Shown: positions 41,653 through 52,640 of the stretch, piece after piece | How the letters are laid out: the number at the start of each line of letters is the position of its first letter | Position numbering within the stretch: the first letter of the stretch is position 1 | Assembly (NCBI GenBank): GCA_003254925.1 | Contig: QANZ01016500.1 | Span: 33,065-97,064 of the forward strand | Direction of reading: 5' to 3' | From: Chamaecrista fasciculata | Taxonomy: Eukaryota; Streptophyta; Magnoliopsida; Fabales; Fabaceae | DNA: 64,000 bases | Position numbers and translations under genes: made by a program | The notes under the pieces: generated by a model | Told to the model about the DNA's origin: nothing | Database searches by the model: none | Seen by the model: only the letters and a program-made list of their open reading frames with translations

Positions 41653-42237
41653 CCAATCTTATTAAAACCGGGCCGAAGAGTGATCTGGACAGACCTTCGA
41701 GTCACGGGTTGATTGGTTCAATTGGTTGGACCGACGATCAAATCAGATGACGTCATAAATATATAAATAAAATAAATATTAATTATTTTAAATTTAAATA
41801 TTCCATAATTGTTAAAATATAACTATAAATTTTATATAACAATAAGATATACTTGTGAATACATAATTTCGTTATCCTACATAAATAAAATATACAAAAG
41901 TCACACAACATGAATAATTATTAGGTTAGTGAAAATGAAAAAAAATTAGTTTTTTTATTTGTTTTAATAGGTTTACAATATTTTCTATTGAGTTTCATAT
42001 TACTTTTCTGTATTTGGCCCACAAAATCAACAAAAGACAAGCTAAAAAAGCTGAATTTTCCATTGAAAATGGTGACCCGACAGGTTTTCTAAAAACTGCT
42101 CTGGGTCACGGTTCAACTCGGATCAATCCGGTCCGAATCAATTTTGGTCGGTTCAAAGCGATCCAATGGTCTAAACGAGCCGCCTTCACTTTCGGGTCCT
42201 GGTCGAACCGATTCGACCGTCCGGGTTTCATAACATG
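41653..42237. mobile_element. hAT-like element, 'GGTCCGG' family (copy 2)
   Basis: TAGAATGA (41645-41652) and GAGAATGA (42237-42244) match at seven of eight bases. The termini (ATTAAAACCGGGCC; complement of GGGTTTCATAAC) and opposed GACCGACG / CGGTCCGAA motifs match the family at 37837 and 59305. A 74-codon frame (42014-42238) is fortuitous. Confidence 0.55.
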
Positions 42238-42305
42238 AGAATGATAAAATAACTTTTTTCCTGTTTATATTTTACTGGATATTGTCAATCACTAAATATA
42301 AACAT

Positions 42306-43688
42306 GGAAAAACACCATTTCGTGCCCCTAACGTTTGCAGTGATTTTCAATTATGCCCCTAACGTTTCATTTTGTTCAGACGTGCCCTCAATGTGAAACT
42401 AACGTTTCAATTATGCCCCCAATTTTGACTCAATGCCCATGTGGCAATTTTTTTTACTTATGTGTCATTTTTTTGTCTACGTGGCATGATGACTGGACAT
42501 TCTTATTTTTTATTCTACCGTGGCATAATGACTGGATTTACATTTTTGAACATAAAAATTGAGTAAACTAGCAAATCAGTCCCTGGATTTACATTTTTCA
42601 TCATTTTCATTCATTTTAGTCCCAAATCCTCAAAATAAAATTGTTAAGTGTCCCAAAACTCTTCCAAACATTTCAATTTAGTCCTTAAAAATATTAAAAA
42701 CCCTAAACCCCATTATTCTCAATTCCCCCTCTTTTTATTATTTTCATTCATTTTAGTCCCAAATCCTCAAAATAAAATTGTAAAGTGTCCTAAAACTCTT
42801 TCAAACATTCTGATTTAGTCCTTAAAAATATTAAAAACCCTTAAACCTTGAACCCCAAAACTCAAATTCCTAAACCATAAATCGTTCACCATTAAAAAAA
42901 ATTAGTTCATCATCAGTTGATCATCATCATCATCATTCATCAGTTCATCATCCAAAAATTAAAAAAAAAACATTGTTCATCATCATCATCAGTTTATCAA
43001 AGGCTAAAGACGGACAAAAAAAATCCAGATCTGGCCGTCGCCCATTTTGCAAGGATGCGTTCTTCGAAATTTTTGTCAAATCTGGAAGCTAATCGTTAAA
43101 CGAGTTACATAATCTTGTAATTCATCTTCTTCCGATTCTTTTGGTCTATTTTGCGTAGTCTAAGAGCCTGTGTATCGCCGGATTGAAAATTTCACGTCCT
43201 TGAGTTCTTGAAATCGTTGATTTCGATTCATCAATTCCGGAAGCATTTTGGCCAATCTAATTTTCCAGATCTTCTCGTCTTAAAGAAACGATTCATTCTG
43301 TTGTTTGTTTGCTGGAAACGACGACAGAAAAACGCAGAATCCGGCGGGTTGAGCGGCAGCTCCGTTTTGGGCAACAGGTCAGGTAGCGAGAGGTTGAAGA
43401 TGACCTCTTCGCTAAAACTGCCTTTTTGGTCCTTCCAGTTTTGTGAAACTTGCGTTTTGGTCCAGCAGTTATTTAAAAAAAAAATGCCCAGTCATGATGC
43501 CACATAATCAAGTCAGACAAAAAAAATGACACATAAGCAAAAAAAATTGCCACATGTGCATTGAGTCAAAATTGAGGGTATAATTGAAACGTTGGTTGCA
43601 CATTGAGGGCATGTCTGAACAAAATGAAACGTTAGGGGCATAACTGAAAATCACTGCAAACGTTAGGGGCACGAAAGGGTGTTTTGCC
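42306..43688. mobile_element. MULE-like TIR element (family B2) with unequal arms
   Basis: The ends GGAAAAACACCATTTCGTG and CACGAAAGGGTGTTTTGCC match family B1. Flanks TATAAACAT (42297-42305) and TAAAAACAT (43689-43697) agree at eight of nine. The left arm has the full order (B end, GAGTAAACTAGCAAATCAG, two TAGTCCCAAATCCTCAAAAT modules, short AAACCCTAAA). The right arm has only the outer B part. The core (about 43000-43460) is GC-richer and may be captured. Confidence 0.8.
43000..43460. other. Unidentified core of element B2
   Basis: Mixed-composition DNA between the arms. The longest frame (43208-43507, plus) has a basic product with no recognised domain. The composition suggests captured host UTR or exon sequence. 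Source unknown. Confidence 0.35.
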
Positions 43689-43847
43689 TAAAAACATTTA
43701 TCTCAACAAAAAATTCAACTTTTATTTAGGAACTAATTTTTTTAATTAGACTCAACTTTGACAATATAAAATAACTTGATTGTGTAAGTATAACTTTGAT
43801 ATTTTAGTATACAAAGTATTGAAATTTTTTTTTAGTGAGTGAAAAGT

Positions 43848-44022
43848 TTAGGTAAGTTGGGCCCCGGGAGCTCAATATGGTCAGGACATATCTCTAGGCT
43901 CTTTAAGTGCTTACAGAGGTACTTACAGATTCCCTACCAACAAGACCCTCACATCGGCAACAGAATTCAAACTCACGACCTTGTGGGTTATGAATTGACT
44001 ACTTACCAATTGGGTCAACCTT
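43848..44022 (-). mobile_element. tRNA-derived SINE, family 2 (copy b)
   Basis: On the minus strand: CAATTGGTAAGTAGTCAATT (box A region), GTGAGTTTGAATTCTG (decayed box B), GGTAGGGAATCTGTAAGTAC-like body and CTTACCTAAAC end. It is more diverged than copy a. The target duplication is not clear. Confidence 0.6.
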
Positions 44023-45160
44023 GTGGGTTAAAGATATTTAATTTATATAGTCGATATTTATAAATTTATATAATCTTTGGGACTTAATTCCGTGTATAAC
44101 TATGATTAAATAGGCGAGGAATTTTAAGCATTATGAATGGTGGGCATGAAAAAGAAATTAAAGGAAAAGAAGAAAACCCCCTCCAAGAAATTAAAGCACA
44201 AAAATTTATGCATGGCTATGGACTCATTATACATCGCATTTGTCTCACAACACGTGGAGAAGCATCAATATTGCTTTGCTTTTTCATAAGAAGTGGACCC
44301 TAATTAATCAATATTAATTGATTTCCCTTTTTCATTTGTTAATTTATATTATATCAACAACTTAATATGACTATTGGCCAAAAAAAGACAACTTAATATG
44401 ACTTTACATGTAGCATGGTGCTTAATATTGAGATCAAACCAGAAAAATTAATAATTAATTTTCTTTAATTTGTCAAATTTTCATCATGTTGAGAAATTTT
44501 GTGAGCTTGATTTAGACAAATCGATCGGACTTAATCACTTAATCATCATGATGAAAGTTTGCTTCTTTGAAATGTTCAAGTTTAGCATAGTCATTGGTGG
44601 GGAAATTTAATTAATTAAACAAGGACATTTTGTAAGTTAGCGAATAGCAATCACAAATTCAAGCCCCAATATATTTCTTATATTATTACATATTATTTTG
44701 TCCTTTCTTTTTAGCGTTGTAATACATTCTTTATTAAGAAAGTCAAGTTAAGTTGAAAAGTATGTTGATATGTAGTTGTTATATACACAAATGTACACAA
44801 AAATAATATATAAATATAAGGGAATAGAAAATTTCAAAATAAAAGCACTTAGAGAGATGCATGAGAGAAATAGTAAGGAAAAGTCCACCTAATTAATTTA
44901 TAAAGTCAATGTATAAATATTCATATTAGTCTCACAAAGTATGAGGTGAATTTTGAATCAATTATAAATATTCATTTATTTCAAATTAGTCAGTATATTT
45001 TCATCTTGTCTCAGATTGGTCATGCTGTAATATCTATCTATTTTTCCTTCATCTATGAGTTGACAATATAAGAAAAGAAGAAGAAGAAAAACAATTTTTT
45101 AGAGAGATGCATGAGAGAAAGTGAGAGAAATAGTAAGGAAAGAACAAGAAAAAAAAAAGG
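44023..45160. other. AT-rich intergenic DNA with a short direct duplication
   Basis: AGAGAGATGCATGAGAGAAA occurs at about 44851 and 45101, each followed by AATAGTAAGGAAA within 20 bp. No gene is supported. Confidence 0.4.
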
Positions 45161-45619
45161 AAAAAGATACGAGTAAACTACTAAATTGGTCTCTGGATTA
45201 TTGGCTCGCTGCAGATTAACGAAATTGACAAATAAGTCCCCGAATTTTACAAACGTTACTTAAATTGGTCTTTCCGTGAAATCTTCGTTTGCAACCCAGC
45301 TGACGTGGCCGTTAAGTGCTACGTGCCACGTCAGCACTTGAAAAACTGAAACAAGAAAAAAACCAATTGTGCTTGATTTTCCACATAAGCATTAATAATT
45401 AAAAAAAAACATTTCCTTCAAAAATCAAATTGGTTCTTGAGTCATATTTTCTTCAGAAAAAAAAAAAATTTAATTTATACTCACCCATTCTTATCCCATT
45501 ATTTTAAATTCCCCCTATTTTTCACCATCTTCATTCATTTTAGTCCAAAATCCTCAAAATAAAATTGTAAAGTGTCCCAAAACTCTTCCAAACACTCCAG
45601 TTTAGTCCTTAAAAGTATT

Positions 45620-46290
45620 AAAACCCCTAAAACCTAAACCATAAAATCCTAAACCCAAACCCTAAAATCCTAAAACCCAAACCCTAAAATCCTAAACCCT
45701 AAACCATAAAATCCTAAACCTTAAACCCTAAAATCCTAAAATTGTAAAGTGTCCCAAAATTCTTCTAAACATTTCAATTTAGAACTTAAACTCTAAAACC
45801 CCAGACCCTAAAACCCCAAACCTCAAACCTTAAACTCTAAAACCCCAAACCCCAAAATCCCAAATCCCAAACCTTAAACCCTAAAACCCCAAACCATAAA
45901 CTCCCCAACCCCAAACCCAAAATCCTAAAATCCCATACCCCAAACCCTAAAATCCTAAACCTTGAAACCTAAACCCTAAACCTTAAAATCATAAACCCTA
46001 AAACTATAAAATCCTAAAATTATAAAGTGTTCCAAAATTCTTCCAAACATTTCAATTTAGTCCTTAAACTCTAAAACCCCAAACTCTAGAACCCCAAACC
46101 CTAAAATCTAAAAATCCCAAACCCCAAACCCTAAAACCTAAAACCCCAACCCATAAACTCTAAAATCCCAAACCCCAAATCCTAAAATCCCATACCCCAA
46201 ACTCTAAAACCCTAAACCCTAAACTCCAAACTCTAAAACCTCAGACCCCAAACCCAAACCCTAAACTCTAAAACCCCAAACCATAATCAG
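45620..46290. repeat. Degenerate CCCTAAA array, left arm of A2
   Basis: AAACCCTAAAATCC, AACCCCAAACC and ACTCTAAAACCCC units, highly variable, with two insertions of the AAATTGTAAAGTGT module (about 45740 and 46019). Confidence 0.8.
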
Positions 46291-46429
46291 AATTGTGACT
46301 GTACATTAAAGTTCAACAATTGTGACATGCAACAGTATTATACAAATTAGTCCCTGAATTTATAAAAATAGTTCAATATGTTAGACAAATTGGTCCTCTA
46401 ATTAAATGAATAGATAATAAATCAAAGAG

Positions 46430-46815
46430 TTTAGGGTATGGGATTTTAGGGTTTGGAGTTTGAGTTTTGGGTTTGGGGTTTAGGGGTATGGGATTTTAGG
46501 ATTTGGGGTTTTAGAGTTTAGGGTTTAAGGTTTTAAGATTTGGGGTTTGAGGTTTGGGGTTTGGAATTTTAGGGTTTGGTGTTTAGGGTTTTAGAGTTTG
46601 GGGTATGGGATTTTAGGGTTTGGGGTCTAGGGTTTTAGAGTTTATGGTTTGGGGTTTTAGGTTTTAGGGTTTGGGGTTTAGGATTTTGGGTTTGGGGTTT
46701 TAGAGTTTAGGGTTTGTGATTTTAGAGATTAGAGTTTGGGATTTTGGGGTTTGGGATTTTAGAGTTTGGGGTTGAGGATTTTAGGGTTTAGGGTTTGAAG
46801 TTTATGGTTTAGGTT
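46430..46815. repeat. Degenerate TTTAGGG array, right arm of A2
   Basis: TTTTAGGGTTTGG, GGGTTTAGGATTTTGGG and similar units, the inverted counterpart of the left array. Shorter than the left array (about 385 against 670 bp). Confidence 0.8.
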
Positions 46816-47287
46816 TTAGGGTTTTTAATACTTTTAAGGACTAAACTGTAATGTTTGGAAGAGTTTTGGGACACTTTATAATTTTATTTTGAGGATTTGG
46901 GACTAAAATGAATGAAGATGATGAAAAAGAGGGGGAATTGAAAATAATGGAATAAGAATGGGTGAGTAAAAATTAATTTTTTTTTGAAAAAAATATGACT
47001 CAAGGACCAACTTGATTTTTGAAGGAAAAGTTTTTTTTTAATTATTAATGCTTATGTGGCAAATCAAGCACAATTTTTTTTTTTTTCAGTTTTTCAAGTG
47101 TTGACGTGGCACGTCAGCACTTAACGGCCACGTCAGCTTGTTTGCAAACAGAGATTTCATAGAAGGATCAATTTGAGTTTTGTTGTGGAATTCGGGGACT
47201 TATTTGTCAATTTCATTAATTGGGGGATCAATTTGTCAGCAAGCCAATAATTCAGGGACCAATTTAGTAGTTTACTCAAAAAAATAC

Positions 47288-47904
47288 GATATAAGACAAG
47301 AGAAATAATCAATAAGGAGATAAAAGAGAGAAAAATGATAAAAAAAAAAGTTGTCATATAATAATTTTTATTCCATCTTGAAAAAAAAAATATTTCCACT
47401 TTATATTGTCAGCTCATAAATAACAAAGAAAATAAAATATATATTAATGATATGATAAACTTAAAATACAATAAAAGTTATATTAAATTAATTCAAAATA
47501 AATAAAATATTTAAGATGAATTTAAAATTTACCAATGTAAATATTGTACTGTTATACTATTTACTACTATTATTGTGGGTTTGGCTTTCTTACATATATA
47601 TATATATATATATATAGTTTTGGGGGGATCATCATTGATGGTGCAAGGTACCTCCAAGTCTGCAACCATTACTGAAGGCTGGAATAAATTTCTTGTGATT
47701 ACTGATTAAGTGCATGTGGTTTTCTATGCTTAATGACTCAAATACAATTATGGAGAGAAGACTATGGACCTATTTAATTTTCTTCTGACATAATAACCCT
47801 TATAATTAATAAATATACAACAAACTAGGACAATGACACAAAATGTTGTTACTCTCACTAATTAACATTTATCTTTATTTAAAAAAATTAAATAAATAAA
47901 GTCA
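47288..47904. other. AT-rich intergenic DNA
   Basis: An (AT)n run lies at about 47593-47617. No gene. Confidence 0.35.
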
Positions 47905-48339
47905 AAGGATCATTTTGATCCTAAATGTATACACTAATGTCTATTTTGATCCTTTATGTTTTAAAATGTTCAAATTGATCCTAAATATTGATAAAATGTT
48001 GTCTTTCATTTTTAGTTCAAAGGATTTGTTAAGAGTAACTCGTAATTCTGAATTTATCGCATTCACACTTAAAACAAGATATATATGGTCAATTTTGCTT
48101 GTTTGAATTTGATTATGAAACAGACAGTCTATTTTTGGGACCGACTTGACCTCGTTTGTTAACGACCTTAACATGATAGAGAAAGTACTTTTTAAAAACA
48201 ATATGTAGTTCTGAACTTATCACATTCGAACTTAAAACGAGAGAAGTATGACCATATTCATTTGGGACCAAAATGAAACATTTTGTCAACATTCATGACT
48301 AATTTAAACATTTTTAAATATAAATGACCAATGATCCTT
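47905..48339. repeat. MITE of the 'GGTCCTAAAT' family (third copy)
   Basis: AAAGGATCATTTTGATCC at the left and ACCAATGATCCTTT at the right are inverted termini. Internal phrases match 18148-18600 and 36976-37290 (ATGTATACAC, AAAATGTTCAAATTGATCC, GGACCAAAATGAAACATTTTG). Confidence 0.55.
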
Positions 48340-49352
48340 TCACCAATAAAAAATTAATTTTGGTTTCAAAACTTGTATTGAGTATTTGAGTCAATAAATC
48401 AATAACTAAATAAAAAACATATGATTTGATCTCTAAATTTAAATATTTTGATCTCTACATTTATATTCAATTAGTATTTTTTAATTTCGAAATTTGAATT
48501 AATGGTTAAATTGTTGATGATCATAATATTTCATTAGATTGTGTTAATTTTAATTATTCAATAATTTGTTTTATTGGCTTGATATATATTTATAAATAAA
48601 AGATAATTTTTTTATTAAATAATTATAAATTAAAGTGACAAGTCATAAGAAACAAAGGTGAAAAGTGGAGAGGTGCATGGTGAAAAAATAAGGAGGTTTT
48701 TATTGGGAAGGAGCAAGAAAGAAAGTTCAGTGAAGTTAGAATTTAGAAATTTATTATTATTACACCATGTTTCAATATTTATATATTTTATTTAAAAAAT
48801 ATAACATATTTTTGAAAATAATACAAATAAAAAAGGGGATAATCTTTGAACAAAATTTTCAAACCTCGATTTGCAAAAGGATGAGGTGTCCCAGATGCCT
48901 CTCTAATCCAATGTCCTTTGGTACTATGTACCATACTCTCACTGGGCATCTGCCACGTGTCCCTTCCCTTTAATAACACTCACAACCTCCTCCTCCTCTT
49001 TTTCCCTCACCTCACTAATGTGTTATTCTTAATGTTCTTACCTAATTCTTATCTTATTCACTCCTCTCACTCTCACATCCTCACCCCAATTATTTAATAT
49101 TTATCAACTTCATTTTAATTTGTCCCAAACAAAAATAAAAATAAATTCAATCTTTTTATTTAAAAATTTTATTTTTTTTCTTAATTTATACAAAGTAAAC
49201 ATTTCAATTCATAAATAAAATTAATTTAAATATATAAATTAAATTATAACATAGATGAAATCATTAACAATTGTAATATTTGTTCATTTAGTATAAATTC
49301 AAATATTAATTTTTTTTTTCTTTTTTTAGTTTAAGCTAAAGTATTCATTACT
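48340..49352. other. AT-rich intergenic DNA
   Basis: 48860-49090 is less AT-rich (a CACTCTCACATCC-type pyrimidine stretch), with short frames on both strands that are not convincing. Nothing else recognised. Confidence 0.3.
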
Positions 49353-49358
49353 AATCAA

Positions 49359-49520
49359 ATTTGGTTGGCCTAGTGGTCGAACTCACTAGATCGCTTAAGC
49401 AAAGTTGGGGTTCGATTCTACCTTGTGTATGTGTGGCAACCAATTGACCAACGAAAAACTCTTTAATAAAACACAAATCTGCAAAAAATTTCTTTGGCTT
49501 GTCGGAATAGGAAATATCTT
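49359..49520 (+). mobile_element. tRNA-derived SINE, family 1 (copy b)
   Basis: TTTGGTTGGCCTAGTGGTCG (box A region), GGGGTTCGATTCTACC (box B, 49407-49422), then CTTGTGTATGTGTGGCAACC and a body matching the complement of 9221-9330 (AATCTGCAAAAAATTTCTTTGG). Confidence 0.65.
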
Positions 49521-49652
49521 GAGAAACCAACCGAAAACAATGATTAATCCATTATATACCATTCCTTCACTTAAGATAAATAGTTAATCACAATATTTTT
49601 CATGTCCAAAAATAATATTTTCCCACTACTTAATTAAAAGACCAAATAAAAA

Positions 49653-49780
49653 GGTAACAAATATTGACTCAGTTGGTAAGAAGTTGACTTAACCCACAAG
49701 GTGTGAATTCGATTCTCGTTGTCGCCATGATCTTAATGAGCTCTTAAAGTCCAACTCACCTAAATTTTTTTTTTAAAAAA
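49653..49780 (+). mobile_element. tRNA-derived SINE, family 2 (copy c)
   Basis: GACTCAGTTGGTAAGAAGTT (box A), GTGAATTCGATTCTCG (box B region), CTTAATGAGCTCTTAAAG and CTCACCTAAATTT with a T/A tail. Flanks AGACCAAATAAAAA and AGACAAATAAAAA are probable target duplications. The body is shorter than copies a and b. Confidence 0.6.
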
Positions 49781-50265
49781 AGACAAATAAAAAACTATTA
49801 GTATTAGATCACATTATAATATTATATAGTTTCTCATTTATTTATTTATTTATTTATTTATTATTTATATGTGTTGTCTTCTCATATCATTAGTAGTTAA
49901 GATTTGGGGTAGGGGTCCCCCCTTTTATTAATTTTCATGTTGCTCTGTGACTCTATCCATCCCTTCCCAACCCCATTTAAACCTCAAATTTTGTCATCAC
50001 TTCACATTATAACCATCATAATCATCACAACCTTCACGTTGTACCTTCTTCATCCCCAAATTTTCTCCTCTTCATAATCCATTCCATTCCTACCCTTTTC
50101 ATTCCTTTCTCTTTCATTCATTCATTGCTCCTCCTTAAGGCCATCCATCAATTTCAATTCATTCATTCATCCCTCTAAAGAAATACTATGCTTTAAACTA
50201 ATCTTCTCAAACCCAAACAAAAAAAAACCCTAATCCCTCTTCCTGTTACATCCTTGGAGACAAAC
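49781..50265 (+). promoter_or_regulatory. Promoter and 5' leader of the ZF-HD gene
   Basis: A (TTTA)n microsatellite (49838-49863) is followed by pyrimidine-rich DNA (50000-50250, many TTC/CCA/TCATTCAT units), typical of a plant 5' UTR. The TATA box is not certain (CATTTAAACC at 49974 is one option). The ACAAAC just before ATG 50266 gives a good context. Confidence 0.4.
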
Positions 50266-51255
50266 ATGGACTTTACCACCAACGACACTACCATCACCAC
50301 TACCACTACCACCATGGCCTTAGATTCTTCTCATCATGCTCAAAATCCCACCAACGGCGCCGTCAAGCGCCACCACCCAAACCCTCCTCCTCCGCCGCAG
50401 ACGGCGGCGGTCTCTTACAAAGAGTGCCTGAAGAACCACGCCGCCTCCATCGGCGGCCACGCTCTCGACGGTTGCGGCGAGTTCATGCCGTCCGCCGCCT
50501 CCGACCACCTCGATCCTCGGTCCCTGAAATGCGCCGCCTGCGGCTGCCACCGTAACTTCCACCGCCGTGAGCCTAACGATTCTCACTCTCAGAACCCCAA
50601 CTTCCTCACCTGCTTCTACCCACCGCCTCTCGCTCACCGCGGGCTAAGCCACAGCACCACAAGCCCGAGCCCAAGCCCGAGCAGAAACAGCCCCAGTCCG
50701 AGCCCATTGTCAAGTTCATCGCCGCCGCCGGTCTCGCATTTCCCGCCGCCGTCGTCGTACCGCACAACATCTGCACCGCACGTGCTTTTAGCGCTTGGAA
50801 ACGCGTATTCTGGGCCGTCCGATGAGAATCAAAACCACTACCACCACCATCGGAGTTTCGGAAATTTTCCGGCGAAGGAGAACAACAATAATAATAGCGC
50901 GAGTGGGAGGAAGAGGTTTAGGACGAAATTCAGCCAAGAGCAGAAGGAGAAGATGCAATCGTTCTCGGAGAAATTAGGTTGGAGAATGCAGAAAGGCGAC
51001 GATAGAGCGATCCAGGATTTCTGCAATGAGATTGGGGTTTCTAGAGGCGTTTTCAAGGTCTGGATGCACAATAACAAGAACAATTTCCGGAAAAGATCGT
51101 CGGAAATCGAGAATCATCATCATCACTCCGATGAGAAAATCAACGAGGATCATAATGGTATTAACAATAATGACGATGATGACAGTCACAGAAATGAAGG
51201 TAGCTGTATGAATAATCTCCGTGTTTCTTCTGTTAATGGATCTTCTTCTACTTAA
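50266..51255 (+). CDS. ZF-HD (zinc finger-homeodomain) transcription factor
   Basis: Single exon, 329 residues from ATG 50266 (an in-frame TTG at 50254 is not a start). The ZF-HD dimerisation zinc finger spans about residues 50-101 (YKECLKNHAASIGGHALDGC, then LKCAACGCHRNFHRRE), with its Cys and His set intact. A P/S-rich linker follows, then the ZF-HD homeodomain at about 214-277 (RKRFRTKFSQEQKEKM ... GVSRGVFKVWMHNNKNNFRK), with the family's VFKVWMHNNK recognition helix. The N-terminus is T-rich, with H/N/D-rich runs before the homeodomain and at the C-terminus. Family knowledge: ZHD proteins form dimers, bind ATTA-core DNA in the nucleus and act in flower and leaf development and stress responses. 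Intronless, as usual. Which ZHD subgroup is not decided here. It is not a MIF protein, because the homeodomain is present. Confidence 0.95.
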   Translation: MDFTTNDTTITTTTTTMALDSSHHAQNPTNGAVKRHHPNPPPPPQTAAVSYKECLKNHAASIGGHALDGCGEFMPSAASDHLDPRSLKCAACGCHRNFHRREPNDSHSQNPNFLTCFYPPPLAHRGLSHSTTSPSPSPSRNSPSPSPLSSSSPPPVSHFPPPSSYRTTSAPHVLLALGNAYSGPSDENQNHYHHHRSFGNFPAKENNNNNSASGRKRFRTKFSQEQKEKMQSFSEKLGWRMQKGDDRAIQDFCNEIGVSRGVFKVWMHNNKNNFRKRSSEIENHHHHSDEKINEDHNGINNNDDDDSHRNEGSCMNNLRVSSVNGSSST

Positions 51256-51983
51256 ATTAATCCGATCCATCATCCAGATCAATTTTTGTTCATTAATTCT
51301 CTAATGCTATATATAAATGATGTTTAATTAAATTAGATCATCATCTTCTTGTGTTGTGTGTGGCCAGATCTCTGAGTTCTTGATGATATTGAAACTGCAT
51401 ATATATTAATTATTGATGAAGAAATGAATTGAAAGGCTTTAATTGAATAGGCATGCCCATACCTGATTGTTGTTTTTATTATAGAAGAAGCTAAGGCAGG
51501 AGATTGATGAATTGTTGCGGTGGAAATTGTGATGAATCATGAATGATATTGATATCGATTTCTCTGCAAAATCTGTCGTTATTCATTAATGGAGGGTTCT
51601 AACTTTTGCAGAATGATGATGGTGTTGTTGGGAGATAATGCCATTCATGGGTTTGGTGAACACAATATCAATATTTGCATGATATCAAACCAAACGAAAC
51701 ACCCTCTTCCCCTTTCTTTCTCTTCTTAATTATGCATTTATGAATTTTTACTCTTACACCTATATAATATATATATTAAACTTCAGGCCAAACAAAAGAT
51801 ATATATATATATATATAATTAAGTTCTTGTAGCTAAAATTTTGGTTTTAATTGTGTATTCGCCTTAATTAAACGTGGTCATACTAGTATGATATTTGTGC
51901 GGGTTTAATATAGGTGATATAAGTTAGGTAGTAACTAGTATGATACTGTATTATTTAAATAAAATTTTCAATTCAAAATTTCA
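51256..51983. other. 3' UTR and downstream flank of the ZF-HD gene
   Basis: The first few hundred bases are likely 3' UTR. (AT)n runs lie at about 51763-51775 and 51800-51818. No further gene. Confidence 0.35.
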
Positions 51984-52257
51984 CAATGAGAAAATTTATT
52001 ATTTGATCTCTAAATTTACTTCGAGTCAATTAATTAGTTTTTAAATAATCAAAATATATAATTTGATCCCTGAAATATTTTAATCATCAACTATATAGTC
52101 TCTACTCTTTAGTGACGATTTGATCCTCGAATTTGAACTATTGGGACTAGTTGACAATTATAATAAGCTAGGGATTAAATAATATATTTGGGTTATTTAG
52201 AGACTGATTAATTTACTTGGTGTAAATTCAGAGACCAAATAGTAAGTTTTCACATTT
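51984..52257. repeat. Inverted-repeat MITE-like element, relative of 17480-17845
   Basis: AAAATTTATTATTTGATCTC with AATTTACTTCGAGTCAATTAAT on the left; ATTAATTTACTTGGTGTAAATT and GAGACCAAATAGTAAGTTTT on the right as inverted counterparts. Confidence 0.6.
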
Positions 52258-52324
52258 TATAAATATAATTAATTTTTCAAGACATATTTTCATTATATAT
52301 AGTGGGTAATATAGCTTTGGCAAA

Positions 52325-52640
52325 TGTACTAATTTTGTCCCCAATATTTTTTTACTATCAATTTTATTTCCAATGTTTTAATGTTTGGTCAATTTTATCC
52401 TTTGTACTTACTTTAGTCAAATATTAACGATAGAATCTATGCGATTAATGATATTTAATGTAAAATTAATAGAAAAAGAAATTCAAATCTTAACTCAGAT
52501 TGAAAAATAAAATGCAGTCTATCTTTAATTTATTCTAAAAAGTTAGTCAAATGAAAAAGTTGACCAAAATATAAAACATTAGGGACGAAAATGAAAGTTA
52601 AAAAAATATAAGGACGAAATTGATAATTGATGTAAAGTTT
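52325..52640. repeat. MITE-like element ('TTTTGTCCCCAATATTTT' family, copy 2)
   Basis: The left part AATTTTGTCCCCAATATTTT and GTTTGGTCAATTTTATCC is answered by AAAGTTGACCAAAATATAAA and GGACGAAATTGATAATTGA on the right. Full fold-back structure about 310 bp. Confidence 0.6.

Larger units (their letters stand above)
45171..47277. mobile_element. MULE-like TIR element (family A2), almost entirely telomere-like repeats
   Basis: The ends GAGTAAACTACTAAATTGG and CCAATTTAGTAGTTTACTC are inverted. Flanks AAAAAGATAC (45161-45170) and AAAAAAATAC (47278-47287) agree at nine of ten. The arms carry AGCTGACGTGGCC/TGCCACGTCAGC palindromes, the TAGTCC.AAATCCTCAAAAT module, then CCCTAAA-derived DNA (about 45620-46290) mirrored by TTTAGGG-derived DNA (about 46430-46815). 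The unique core is only about 130 bp. No gene. Confidence 0.82.

Noticed and set aside
50254-50265. Start of the ZF-HD protein four codons upstream
   Set aside because: The upstream codon is TTG. The first in-frame ATG is 50266, with a good A-rich context.
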